A DNA stretch of 64,000 nt from an uncultured Acetatifactor sp. (GTDB lineage: Bacteria; Bacillota; Clostridia; Lachnospirales; Lachnospiraceae): contig CAJUIA010000004.1 in NCBI GenBank assembly GCA_910586485.1, positions 97,032-161,031 on the forward strand. Reading direction: 5' to 3'. The notes beneath the pieces were generated by a model. The model saw only the letters and a list, made by a program, of their open reading frames with translations, was not told the origin of the DNA and searched no databases. Of the stretch, positions 6,976 through 14,017 are shown piece after piece. The translations under genes and the position numbers were made by a program. The stretch's first letter is position 1. Every line of letters starts with the position of its first letter.

Positions 6976-7727
6976 TGGAGCTGCAGCAGCAAAAAAACAG
7001 ATTTCATGATCTTGCGGAGCGCTCTTATGCCAGGGATTTGTTCACCTTTACCGGTTTTCTTGGGCTTGGGGAGCAGGATGCCTTCTGGCAGGAAGAGCCG
7101 AAGCTCAAATATGCGGGGTACACCTTGTATGGTGGCTGTGAAAATGCGGACCGGGTGATGGTGCGGTTTGGCAATGCCGAGAAGTTTGGTTATGATGTGC
7201 CCTTTCCCATTGTCTGCATCCATATTCGGCCCCTGGCCAGCAAGTTTGCCGATGAACTGACGCACCGGGACTTTCTGGGGGCATTGATGAATTTAGGGAT
7301 AGACAGAAGCACTTTAGGGGACATTAAGGCCGGTGAAAAGCAGGCGTATCTTTTTTGTCAGGATTCCATTGCCGAGTTTATTTGTGAGAATTTGGATAAG
7401 GTCAGACACACCAATGTAAAATGCGTTCTGGCAGAGAATGTGGAAGAGCTGGTTCAAAATGAGCCGGAGCGGATCAGCGTACAGGTGCAGTCGGTCCGGG
7501 TCGATGCAGTGCTGGCGAAGGTTTATAACCTGTCGAGGGAAAAGAGCCTGGAGCTGTTTCGGGCAGGTAAGGTCTTTGTGAACGGCAGGATCTGTGAAAA
7601 TAATGCAAGGGCCCTGAAGGCAGGAGATGTGGTGAATGCCAGGGGCTATGGGAAGCTGCGTTTGGAAGAGGGAAGCAGGGAGACCAGAAAGGGAAAGCAG
7701 GCCATAGATGTGGCGGTATACAGATAG
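6972..7727 (+). CDS. ylmH: YlmH-type S4 RNA-binding protein
   Basis: 251 aa. The N-terminal two thirds match the YlmH family (an RRM-like region with DFLGALMNLGIDRSTLGDI near 99-117), and an S4 RNA-binding domain covers about 175-240 (RVDAVLAKVYNLSREKSLEL, then GKVFVNGR). YlmH proteins bind ribosomal or tRNA-containing complexes and act in ribosome rescue in Bacillus; in many Firmicutes they lie in the division/cell-wall cluster. Here the gene instead overlaps the CobW-fusion gene by 4 bases (ATGA), so it is translationally coupled to metal-chaperone genes. The symbol is given by family resemblance. Confidence 0.85.
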   Translation: MMELQQQKNRFHDLAERSYARDLFTFTGFLGLGEQDAFWQEEPKLKYAGYTLYGGCENADRVMVRFGNAEKFGYDVPFPIVCIHIRPLASKFADELTHRDFLGALMNLGIDRSTLGDIKAGEKQAYLFCQDSIAEFICENLDKVRHTNVKCVLAENVEELVQNEPERISVQVQSVRVDAVLAKVYNLSREKSLELFRAGKVFVNGRICENNARALKAGDVVNARGYGKLRLEEGSRETRKGKQAIDVAVYR

Positions 7728-7729
7728 CG

Positions 7730-7766
7730 GCATCCTGCTGGAGGAACTTTGGCAGGATGCGTTTTC
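7730..7766 (+). terminator. weak terminator-like hairpin
   Basis: GCATCCTGC at 7730-7738 pairs perfectly with GCAGGATGC at 7752-7760, followed by GTTTTC. It closes the CobW-ylmH operon. The hairpin covers the upstream in-frame ATG at 7757, which argues that the next gene starts at 7787. Confidence 0.5.
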
Positions 7767-7786
7767 AGGCGGCGGGAAGGGAGATT

Positions 7787-8881
7787 ATGTACCAGTATTC
7801 TGTGATCCAATGGCTGTTTATATTTTATTTCTATTGTTTTGGCGGATGGTGTTTTGAATCCGCCTATGTTTCTATTAAGAATAAAAAGCTGACAAACAGA
7901 GGATTTATGCGTGGGCCTTTTCTCCCCATTTACGGAAGCGGCGCCACCATGATGCTTGTGGTGTCCATGCCTTTTCAAAGCATGGGGCTTCCCTGGAGAG
8001 TGATACTAACCTATCTTGCAGGCTGCATCGGAGCGACGGTGCTGGAATATGTAACCGGCGTAGTAATGGAAGCCTTGTTTAAGGTCAGGTACTGGGACTA
8101 TTCTAATCAAAAGTTTAATTTTCAGGGTCATATCTGTCTAAGTTCAAGCCTGGCGTGGGGCCTGATTACCATAGCCATGACGGAGGTGATTCATGGGCCT
8201 GTGGAGCGGCTGGTAATGGGGATTCCGGGGCAGGTTCTTACTGCTGTAACATTGATTTTGACTGCAGGGATTTTTGCGGACTTTGCGCTTTCCTTTAAGG
8301 CGGCCATCGACCTGCGCAATGTGCTGGCCAGGATGAAGCAGGCAAAGGAAGAGATGCTGACCATACAGAAACGTCTGGATGCTATTTTAGCTTCGGCCAG
8401 TGAAAGTGTGGGAAATTATCGAGAGGGCATTTCCAAAAGCATGTCCGATTTGAAAAAGGGGATCGAGGGCAGGCTGGAGAGTATCAGGAATATAGTGTTT
8501 ACCAGGCCAGGGGAGTATTTGGACAGCGTTAAGGCGGAATTGGTTGATTTAAGAGCAAGGTATCTGGTGAATAAGGAGGATCATGACCGCCTCAGCAGCC
8601 TGAAGGACTTTTTCCAGCGGAGCTTGATTCGCTCCAATCCGAAGATGACCTCCGTTGAGTACAGGGAATTTCTGGAAGAGCTGAAGGAAGGCCTGGCAGG
8701 GAAGAAAGACCTGACCTTGACTGCCCAGGAAAAGGAAGAGGATCTGGCGGAGAAGGAAGAAGAAGGCCCTGAAAGAAAGGAAGAGGACCTGGCAGAGAAG
8801 GCAGAAGAAGGTCCTGAAAGAGAGGAAGAGGACTCAGATAGAAAGGAAGAGAACCCGGCCGGGAAAAGCAATAAGATTTAA
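7787..8881 (+). CDS. CmpB-family putative ABC-type membrane protein (PF06541-like) with long acidic tail
   Basis: 364 aa from ATG 7787, which has GGGAAGGGAG just upstream. The N-terminal half has about five membrane segments and the family signature: WLFIFYFYCFGGWCFESAYV, a GPFLPIYG loop, LEYVTGVVMEALFKVRYWDY and ICLSSSLAWG. The family is annotated as putative ABC transporter type IV, but no ATPase is encoded nearby and its transport role is unproven. The cytosolic C-terminal half is helical and ends in charged repeats of the form EEDLAEKxEEGPERxE. A smaller paralogue of the same family lies at 16231-16647 on the other strand. Confidence 0.75.
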   Translation: MYQYSVIQWLFIFYFYCFGGWCFESAYVSIKNKKLTNRGFMRGPFLPIYGSGATMMLVVSMPFQSMGLPWRVILTYLAGCIGATVLEYVTGVVMEALFKVRYWDYSNQKFNFQGHICLSSSLAWGLITIAMTEVIHGPVERLVMGIPGQVLTAVTLILTAGIFADFALSFKAAIDLRNVLARMKQAKEEMLTIQKRLDAILASASESVGNYREGISKSMSDLKKGIEGRLESIRNIVFTRPGEYLDSVKAELVDLRARYLVNKEDHDRLSSLKDFFQRSLIRSNPKMTSVEYREFLEELKEGLAGKKDLTLTAQEKEEDLAEKEEEGPERKEEDLAEKAEEGPEREEEDSDRKEENPAGKSNKI

Positions 8882-8904
8882 AAAATAGGAAGAAGAATTT
8901 CAGG

Positions 8905-8942
8905 ACGGCATCCCGCTTTCGTCAGTCGGGGCGCCGTTTTTA
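8905..8942 (+). terminator. rho-independent terminator
   Basis: ACGGCATCCCG at 8905-8915 pairs with CGGGGCGCCGT at 8927-8937 (one internal mismatch) and is followed by five T. It ends the CmpB-family gene. Confidence 0.85.
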
Positions 8943-9035
8943 TATGTTAAAGATTTCTTAAAAAATTCCCCTGTTTATTGTTAAAATATATTTTGCTAAA
9001 ATGAATTTGAAAATGAGGGTAAGGGAGACAGAGAT

Positions 9036-9731
9036 ATGTATAACATTTTGATCTGTGACGATGAGCGGGACATTGTAAATGCGTTGAAAATTTATTTGAA
9101 TGATGCAAATTATACATTGTTTGAGGCCTTTGACGGTAAGGAAGCGCTGAAGGTGGTGGAAGAGCATGACATTCACCTTGTGCTGCTTGATATTATGATG
9201 CCGGAGATGGACGGCATAGAGGCTATGGTGAAGATTCGAGAGAAAAGTAATGTGCCGGTTATTCTGTTGACGGCCAAGTCTGAGGACACGGATAAAATTT
9301 TGGGCTTGACTGTGGGAGCAGACGATTATATCACCAAGCCCTTTAATCCGGTGGAGGTGTCTGCCAGATGCAAGTCCCAGCTTCGCAGATATATGCAGCT
9401 GGGAGCGGGAAGCATACAGGCGGCAACCTTACGGTGCGGTGCGATTGAGCTGGATGATACGGAAAAGCGGGTGACACTGGACGGGGATGAGGTGGCGCTG
9501 ACGCCTACGGAATATGACATTCTGAAGCTGCTTATGCAGCATCCCGGTCAGGTGTTTTCGCCGAAGGAGATTTATCGGAGAATATGGAACGATCTGCCCT
9601 ATGGCAGTGAAAATACGGTGGCGGTACATATCAGGCATTTGCGTGAGAAGCTGGAGATTAATCCTGCGGAGCCCAGATATTTAAAGGTGGTATGGGGGCA
9701 GGGCTATAAGATGGAGAAAGGGAGGCTGTAG
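9036..9731 (+). CDS. OmpR/PhoB-family response regulator
   Basis: 231-aa two-domain regulator. The receiver domain (1-120) has the acidic pair DDE at 8-10, phosphoacceptor Asp52 in LLDIMMP and Lys101 in YITKPFNP. The winged-helix DNA-binding domain (about 130-231) has LTPTEYDILKLLMQHPGQVFS and the C-terminal VWGQGYKME hairpin. It is closest in style to VanR/YycF-type regulators. The stop codon is immediately followed by the kinase gene. The target is unknown. The regulators commonly control cell-envelope or antimicrobial-stress genes, and no such target is marked here. Confidence 0.93.
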   Translation: MYNILICDDERDIVNALKIYLNDANYTLFEAFDGKEALKVVEEHDIHLVLLDIMMPEMDGIEAMVKIREKSNVPVILLTAKSEDTDKILGLTVGADDYITKPFNPVEVSARCKSQLRRYMQLGAGSIQAATLRCGAIELDDTEKRVTLDGDEVALTPTEYDILKLLMQHPGQVFSPKEIYRRIWNDLPYGSENTVAVHIRHLREKLEINPAEPRYLKVVWGQGYKMEKGRL

Positions 9732-9733
9732 TG

Positions 9734-11818
9734 ATGAGAGAAAAAGGTCTGTTGGAAGAGAAGGAATGTACGGATGCAGAGAGGACAGAAGCGAGGGCAG
9801 AAGAAAGAACAGAAGAGAGAGCAGAAGAAAGGGGACATATGAAAGAAGGTTATGCAAAAGAGGAAGCCGGAAGGCCAGGGGGGAAGCGCCGTTTCAGACT
9901 GACAGGTTCCATTGTGGCAAAGGTGGCGGCAGCTCTGCTCATGCTGCTTGGCGCCGTCGCGTGTGCGTTTGGCGGGCTGGCCTGCTATGTGGCCGCTGAG
10001 GGAAATATGTATATCAGCAGTTATGATACGGTACTGAAGGATGGACTGCAGAGTAAAGCGCAGGCTGTTGCTTATAGGATGTATGATTATTTTAATAATG
10101 AATATGCAGTGCCAAATCCGGAGCGGCGCTATCTGGACGGGATCAATGCGGAGGTGGCAGTTTTAGAACGTGAGGATATACTGGCGACGGACAGCAGTGA
10201 GTTTATCTGGCAGAGCTATCAGCCGACCGAGGCCATGGAGGATAACGGCTTTTATTCCGGGTTGTATGCGGATGTTTATATGCAGCTGCCGGCGTTTGAT
10301 CGACAGGAGGGCTCGGAGACCCCGGAAAAAATATCTTATGTTATACGTGTGTTTTTTGATCCGGCATTTGAAAAGCAGGATGATATAAGGATCGTGGCAG
10401 GGCTGATTAGGTTGCTGTATCAGGCCAGATATTGGGTGATTGCAATCTGCGTGGGCGGCGCTCTGCTGACGGTGGTCTGCATCATCTTTTTGTTGTGCGC
10501 CGCAGGACACAGGAATGGCAGAGAAGGAATTGTTCCCGGATTCCTGACGAGGATTCCCCTTGACATACTGACTCTTGGTTTTGTAATGTTAGCATTTTTG
10601 ATATATTCGTTCATGCAGGAATATATGTATGGAATAATCGGCTATACCATGCTGTCAATCGCACTTTGTATTATTACTTTGATGTTAGGGATGATCTATC
10701 TTTGGGATTTTGCCATCCGGCTGAAGCTGGGGAAGCTGTGGCGGCATACGGTTATTTATAAGGTTTTGCGGCTTCTGCGGCGAATGCTGCGGGGAATATG
10801 GCGGCTGCTTCGGAAAATTCCTTTGGTGTGGATTACCGTAACTGCTTATCTGGGTCTTTGCTTTTTAGAATTTGTGGGCATGTCCATGTTTACGAGAAAG
10901 GTCTATGACCCTGGAATGTTTTTGTGGGTGATGGAAAAGCTGGCAGTATTTTTGGTGGTGCTTTATACGGCACTGGTTTGTAAAAGTCTGCTGAAAGCCA
11001 GCAGGGAGCTGGCGGAAGGCCATGCAGACTATCGGGTGGACACGAAATATATGTTTGGAGATTTTAAGGAGCATGGTGAAAATCTGAATTGTCTGGGGCT
11101 GGGAGTTTCCAAAGCAGTAGCGGAGAAATTAAAAAGCGAACGATTAAAGACGGAGCTGATCACCAACGTATCTCATGACATAAAGACGCCGCTTACTTCC
11201 ATCATTAATTATGCGGAGTTGATCGGCAGGGAGGCGGAAAATTCTGCGGAAAACCAGAAGCTTCAAGAGTATGCCGAGGTATTGCTGAGGCAGTCCGGCA
11301 GGCTGAGAAGGCTGTTGGAAAATCTGGTGGAGGCTTCCAAAGCCGTTACGGGCAGTATGGAGGTGCATCTGGAGCCCTGTGAGGCAGGAGTTTTGTTAAG
11401 TCAGGCAGTAGGTGAGTATCAGCAGAGGATGGAAGAGAAAAATCTGGAGATGCGGGTAAGCCAGCCGGAGGAGGCTGTGAGAATCCTGGCGGACGGCAGA
11501 CACTTATGGCGGGTTTTTGATAATTTGTTAAGCAATATCTGTAAATATTCCCAGGAGGGCTCCAGGGTGTATCTGTCGCTGGAGCAAAGGGAAGACCGAG
11601 TATTTATCATTTTCCGCAATATGTCCAAGTATGCGCTGGATATTTCGCCTGACGAGCTGGAAGAGAGATTTGTCAGGGGCGACAAGTCCCGGCATATGGA
11701 GGGTAACGGCCTGGGGCTGTCCATAGCCAGAAGCCTGACAGAGCTGCAAAACGGACAGATGGAGATTGTTGTGGACGGTGATTTATTTAAGGTAATCCTG
11801 ACCTTTCATATCATGTAG
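9734..11818 (+). CDS. membrane sensor histidine kinase
   Basis: 694 aa. ATG 9734 is 8 bases from GGAGG (9721-9725). A GTG at 9731 is a less well spaced alternative. Unusually, the protein begins with about 50 highly charged residues containing repeats like AERTEARAEERTEERAEE before the first membrane segment (about 60-85). An extracytoplasmic sensor region (about 90-230) and several further membrane segments up to about 420 follow. The catalytic core has H481 in NVSHDIKTPLTS, the N box NLLSNICKYS and G2 GNGLGLSIA. It forms a two-component system with the upstream regulator. The multi-spanning sensor is reminiscent of peptide-antibiotic sensors, but the signal is unknown. Confidence 0.92.
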   Translation: MREKGLLEEKECTDAERTEARAEERTEERAEERGHMKEGYAKEEAGRPGGKRRFRLTGSIVAKVAAALLMLLGAVACAFGGLACYVAAEGNMYISSYDTVLKDGLQSKAQAVAYRMYDYFNNEYAVPNPERRYLDGINAEVAVLEREDILATDSSEFIWQSYQPTEAMEDNGFYSGLYADVYMQLPAFDRQEGSETPEKISYVIRVFFDPAFEKQDDIRIVAGLIRLLYQARYWVIAICVGGALLTVVCIIFLLCAAGHRNGREGIVPGFLTRIPLDILTLGFVMLAFLIYSFMQEYMYGIIGYTMLSIALCIITLMLGMIYLWDFAIRLKLGKLWRHTVIYKVLRLLRRMLRGIWRLLRKIPLVWITVTAYLGLCFLEFVGMSMFTRKVYDPGMFLWVMEKLAVFLVVLYTALVCKSLLKASRELAEGHADYRVDTKYMFGDFKEHGENLNCLGLGVSKAVAEKLKSERLKTELITNVSHDIKTPLTSIINYAELIGREAENSAENQKLQEYAEVLLRQSGRLRRLLENLVEASKAVTGSMEVHLEPCEAGVLLSQAVGEYQQRMEEKNLEMRVSQPEEAVRILADGRHLWRVFDNLLSNICKYSQEGSRVYLSLEQREDRVFIIFRNMSKYALDISPDELEERFVRGDKSRHMEGNGLGLSIARSLTELQNGQMEIVVDGDLFKVILTFHIM

Positions 11819-11902
11819 TATTTGCCTATTGCCCGCATGAAGACTGCCGCTCCCTCAATTTTTTAAATCATTTGCATTTCCGATACTATTTTACGCGGGA
11901 AT

Positions 11903-12015
11903 ATGGTATAATGATTCTGCTAACGCAGAATTCAAGCCAGCTTTAGCTGGCTTGCCAGCACTCCGTGCTGCATTATACTCAGCCATGGCTTGAAAAGTAA
12001 ATGTCTCTTCGAGAC
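11903..12015 (+). promoter_or_regulatory. promoter plus hairpin leader, copy B of a two-copy repeat
   Basis: Bases 11903-11954 are identical to copy A at 4086-4137, including the extended -10 (TATAAT at 11907-11912) and two hairpins. A 38-base segment (11955-11992), which repeats the motif GGCTTG at its end, is inserted. Then the third hairpin follows at 12003-12015 as GTCTC/GAGAC, where copy A has GTCTT/AAGAC. This is a compensatory U-A to C-G change. A further TGGTATAAT at about 12035 may be a second promoter. Confidence 0.7.
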
Positions 12016-12109
12016 GCTTCCTTTTCTGCGCACATGGTATAATAACCTTATTCGAGGCAGGAAACGGCCGGATGGCCATCCATATGGCCGCACAGGAATG
12101 GAGGACGAA

Positions 12110-12973
12110 ATGGCAGGATCAAAGGTTTATTTTACAAAGGAAATTACGCCTCAGGCGATGATTCGGATGTATCAGGCGATGGGAGTCGTACTGCCCGGCA
12201 GGGTGGCAGTAAAGCTGCATTCCGGCGAGGTGGGGAATCAGAATTTTCTGCGTCCTGATTTTTTAAAGCCCGTGATTGATTATGTGAACGGCACCATCGT
12301 GGAGTGCAATACCGCGTATGAAGGACAGCGGAACACCACAAAGGCACATCGGGCAACCATGAAGCTTCACGGCTGGAGCAGTATTGCGGAAGTGGATATT
12401 ATGGATGAGGACGGAGAACTGGAGCTGTCCGTTCCGGAGGGCAGGCGGATCAAAAAGAATTTCGTGGGAGCAAATTTGAAAAAATATGATTCCATGCTGG
12501 TGCTCTCCCATTTTAAAGGTCATCCTATGGGTGGCTTTGGCGGTGCATTGAAGAATATATCCATCGGGATAGCGTCATCTCACGGAAAAGCGTATATTCA
12601 TGGCGCCGGAGACGAGGCAAAAATTTGGTCCGCAGATCATGATTCCTTTTTGGAATCCATGGCAGATGCGGCAAAGTCCGTTGTGAACTATTTCGGAGAA
12701 AAGATCGTTTTTATCAATGTCATGAAAAACATGTCCGTAGACTGTGACTGCTGTGCGGTTGCGGAGGATCCGGCAATAGCGGATATTGGTATTTTATCTT
12801 CTGCGGATCCTGTGGCTTTGGATCAGGCATGTCTTGATCTTGTCTATGCCTCCAATGATCCGGGAAGAGATCATTTGCTGGAGCGGATCGAATCCAGAAA
12901 CGGGATTCATACCGTGGAAGCGGCAGCCGGAATCGGCGCAGGCAGCAGAGAGTATGAACTGGTGGAAATTTAA
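12110..12973 (+). CDS. DUF362-family protein
   Basis: 287 aa from ATG 12110, 5 bases after GGAGG. The sequence has the DUF362 pattern: VAVKLHSGEVGNQNFLRPDF near the start, ECNTAYEG, a central LSHFKGHPMGGFGGALKNIS and a late DPVALDQACLDLVY. Many DUF362 proteins carry an extra 4Fe-4S ferredoxin domain. This one does not, although a C-D-C-C cluster (VDCDCCAVAEDP, about 204-215) could bind metal. The function of the family is not settled. The gene stands alone under the repeat-carrying promoter shared with the methyltransferase gene at 4175. Confidence 0.8.
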   Translation: MAGSKVYFTKEITPQAMIRMYQAMGVVLPGRVAVKLHSGEVGNQNFLRPDFLKPVIDYVNGTIVECNTAYEGQRNTTKAHRATMKLHGWSSIAEVDIMDEDGELELSVPEGRRIKKNFVGANLKKYDSMLVLSHFKGHPMGGFGGALKNISIGIASSHGKAYIHGAGDEAKIWSADHDSFLESMADAAKSVVNYFGEKIVFINVMKNMSVDCDCCAVAEDPAIADIGILSSADPVALDQACLDLVYASNDPGRDHLLERIESRNGIHTVEAAAGIGAGSREYELVEI

Positions 12974-13030
12974 GCGTTGACCGATACCAGATAAGGATAA
13001 GATTTTTGTTTTGTGAAAAAGAAATGTATC

Positions 13031-13059
13031 TTGCATTAAAAATCTGCATATGCTATAAT
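13031..13059 (+). promoter_or_regulatory. promoter of the antitoxin RNA
   Basis: TTGCAT at 13031-13036 and a perfect TATAAT at 13054-13059 with a 17-base spacer. No plausible coding gene follows on this strand. Transcription would start near 13066 and run into the terminator at 13105-13157. Confidence 0.7.
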
Positions 13060-13065
13060 GCCGTT

Positions 13066-13157
13066 AGGCAAAGAAATGTGGAGAAATCCATGCAGGCAAA
13101 GAACGAATCCCCCGACCGTAATGGCGTACAGTCGAGGGATTCTTCTTTCCTTTTTAT
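13066..13157 (+). ncRNA. predicted antisense antitoxin RNA (par RNA II-like)
   Basis: About 90 bases, defined by the promoter at 13031-13059 and a hairpin with a T-rich tail at 13105-13157. It is convergent with the toxin mRNA and shares its terminator. It also contains AAGAAATGTG and TCCATGCA (13071-13094), exact copies of sequences on the antisense side of the toxin start. It can therefore pair in trans with CACATTTCTT (codons 5-9) and TGCATGGA (start codon) of the toxin mRNA. This is the arrangement known from the pAD1 par locus (Fst), and is inferred here from sequence alone. Confidence 0.65.
13105..13142. terminator. bidirectional terminator between toxin mRNA and antitoxin RNA
   Basis: GAATCCCCCGAC (13105-13116) pairs with GTCGAGGGATTC (13131-13142) with one G-U. 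On the plus strand it is followed by TTCTTTCCTTTTTAT, and on the minus strand by GTTCTTTG. Both convergent transcripts can end here. Confidence 0.75.
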
Positions 13158-13178
13158 AGTGGCAAAGCACCCACTAGA

Positions 13179-13277
13179 CTATTTGTTGCCTTTGTCGTGC
13201 CTGTCTAGCCATTTGCTGATGAGGTGGCAAACCACACCTGCTGCGACAGTCACAAGAAATGTGAAGAATAACTCCAT
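13179..13277 (-). CDS. Fst-like small membrane toxin of a type I toxin-antitoxin system (32 aa)
   Basis: The ORF is too short for standard ORF lists. It starts at ATG 13277-13275 with AGGAGG 7-12 bases upstream and ends at TAG 13179. The peptide has one hydrophobic segment beginning MELFFTFLVTVAAGVV and a polar, charged tail containing SKWLDRHDKGNK. A single membrane helix followed by W-L-D plus charged residues is the pattern of Fst/par toxins, which insert in the membrane when unregulated. Supporting context is the convergent antitoxin RNA, shared terminator and trans-pairing repeats. The family is assigned by pattern, not by alignment. Confidence 0.75.
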   Translation of the reverse strand: MELFFTFLVTVAAGVVCHLISKWLDRHDKGNK

Positions 13278-13323
13278 GCAAACACCTCCTCCCGTTGCCG
13301 GGTGTAGGTTAGACAACACAAGC

Positions 13324-13329
13324 ATTATA
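13324..13329 (-). promoter_or_regulatory. -10 element of the toxin gene
   Basis: On the minus strand a perfect TATAAT lies 47 bases upstream of the toxin start codon, in the context GTTATAATGC. I see no good -35 hexamer at the proper distance, so the promoter is only partly supported. Confidence 0.5.
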
Positions 13330-13404
13330 ACATAACAAGGAGCATCCTTCTATCTCTTTCTTAATCGGGTTTCATACTTATTGAAATTCAAATACGAAAA
13401 ATCT

Positions 13405-13842
13405 TTAAAAAATCTTCATTCCTTTTACGCTTTCTTCACAGTATTTACAACGGTATACTTCCTTTTCCGCATCGGAAAGATAAAAGATATGGGGCAGCTC
13501 CTGCTCAATGGAGGTAATACACCTGGGATTGCGGCAGCGAATGACGTTTTTGATCTCCGAGGGAAGGACCAGTACCTTCTTTTCTACAATCTCACCGTTT
13601 TTGATCACGTTGACGGTGATATTATGGTCGATAAAGGCCAGCACATCCAGATCCAGCATATCAATGTCGCACTCTACCTTTAAAATATCCTTTTTCCCCA
13701 TCTTATCACTGCGGGCGTTTTTGATAATAGCTACCGTGCAGTCCAGCTTGTCCAGCTGTAAATGTTCATATATATCCAGACTTTTTCCGGCCTTGATGTG
13801 ATCCAGCACAAAGCCTTCTTCGATTTTTCCTACATTCAGCAT
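13405..13842 (-). CDS. pyrI: aspartate carbamoyltransferase regulatory subunit
   Basis: 145 aa. PyrI binds the allosteric nucleotides and holds catalytic trimers together. The N-terminal nucleotide domain includes GFVLDHIKAGKSLDIYEHL. The C-terminal zinc domain has four Cys in CRNPRC (about 103-108) and CKYC (about 132-135), the expected structural zinc site. ATG 13842 follows AGAGGAAAAT. The gene lies 175 bases after pyrB, an unusually long and structured gap, and its own leader carries a small GCCGC hairpin also found before the ABC-F gene at 51229. Confidence 0.95.
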   Translation of the reverse strand: MLNVGKIEEGFVLDHIKAGKSLDIYEHLQLDKLDCTVAIIKNARSDKMGKKDILKVECDIDMLDLDVLAFIDHNITVNVIKNGEIVEKKVLVLPSEIKNVIRCRNPRCITSIEQELPHIFYLSDAEKEVYRCKYCEESVKGMKIF

Positions 13843-13872
13843 ATTTTCCTCTCATTCTGCCGCGCAAGCGGC
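13843..13872 (-). promoter_or_regulatory. GCCGCUUGCGCGGC leader hairpin before pyrI
   Basis: On the minus strand GCCGC-TTGC-GCGGC (13872-13859) is followed by AGAATGAGAGGAAAATAT and the start codon. The same hairpin and the words GAATGAGAGGAAAT occur before the ABC-F gene (51258-51230). The hairpin ends 6 bases before the ribosome binding site. Confidence 0.6.
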
Positions 13873-13920
13873 ATCTAAATCCCAAAATTGAAAATAACAA
13901 TTTTCAGTCTTTTTCTCATT

Positions 13921-13998
13921 TCTGCGCTGCCCTTTGTGTAAATCCATAAAGGGATTATGAGCTTGTGTCAGGTCATTTATGGCCTTGCAGCGCGCAGA
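13921..13998 (-). other. structured pyrB-pyrI intercistronic region
   Basis: On the minus strand TCTGCGCGCTGC (13998-13987) can pair with GCAGCGCAGA (13930-13921), closing a loop of about 56 bases. An additional AAAATTG/CAATTTT stem lies nearer pyrI. It may be an RNA processing or attenuation site that separates pyrB from pyrI expression. No T run follows the main stem. Confidence 0.45.
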
Positions 13999-14017
13999 CA
14001 CAAATTTCATGACTTTG

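Larger units (their letters stand above)
13071..13280 (+). repeat. paired direct repeats linking antitoxin RNA and toxin start region
   Basis: Copy 1 is AAGAAATGTG (13071-13080) plus TCCATGCA (13087-13094). Copy 2 is AAGAAATGTG (13254-13263) plus TCCATGCA (13273-13280). The gap between the two words is 6 bases in copy 1 and 9 in copy 2. Copy 2 lies over the toxin start codon. These would be the DRa/DRb-like interaction sites of a type I toxin-antitoxin system. Confidence 0.75.

Noticed and set aside
7757..7786. Upstream ATG 7757 for the CmpB-family protein
   Set aside because: It is buried in the terminator-like hairpin at 7730-7766 and adds ten residues before the natural membrane start, while ATG 7787 has GGGAAGGGAG.
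13006..13335. 109-codon plus-strand ORF across the toxin locus
   Set aside because: The region is better explained by a promoter, a non-coding RNA with terminator, and a minus-strand toxin gene with repeats. The plus-strand frame has no start site and encodes no known domain.
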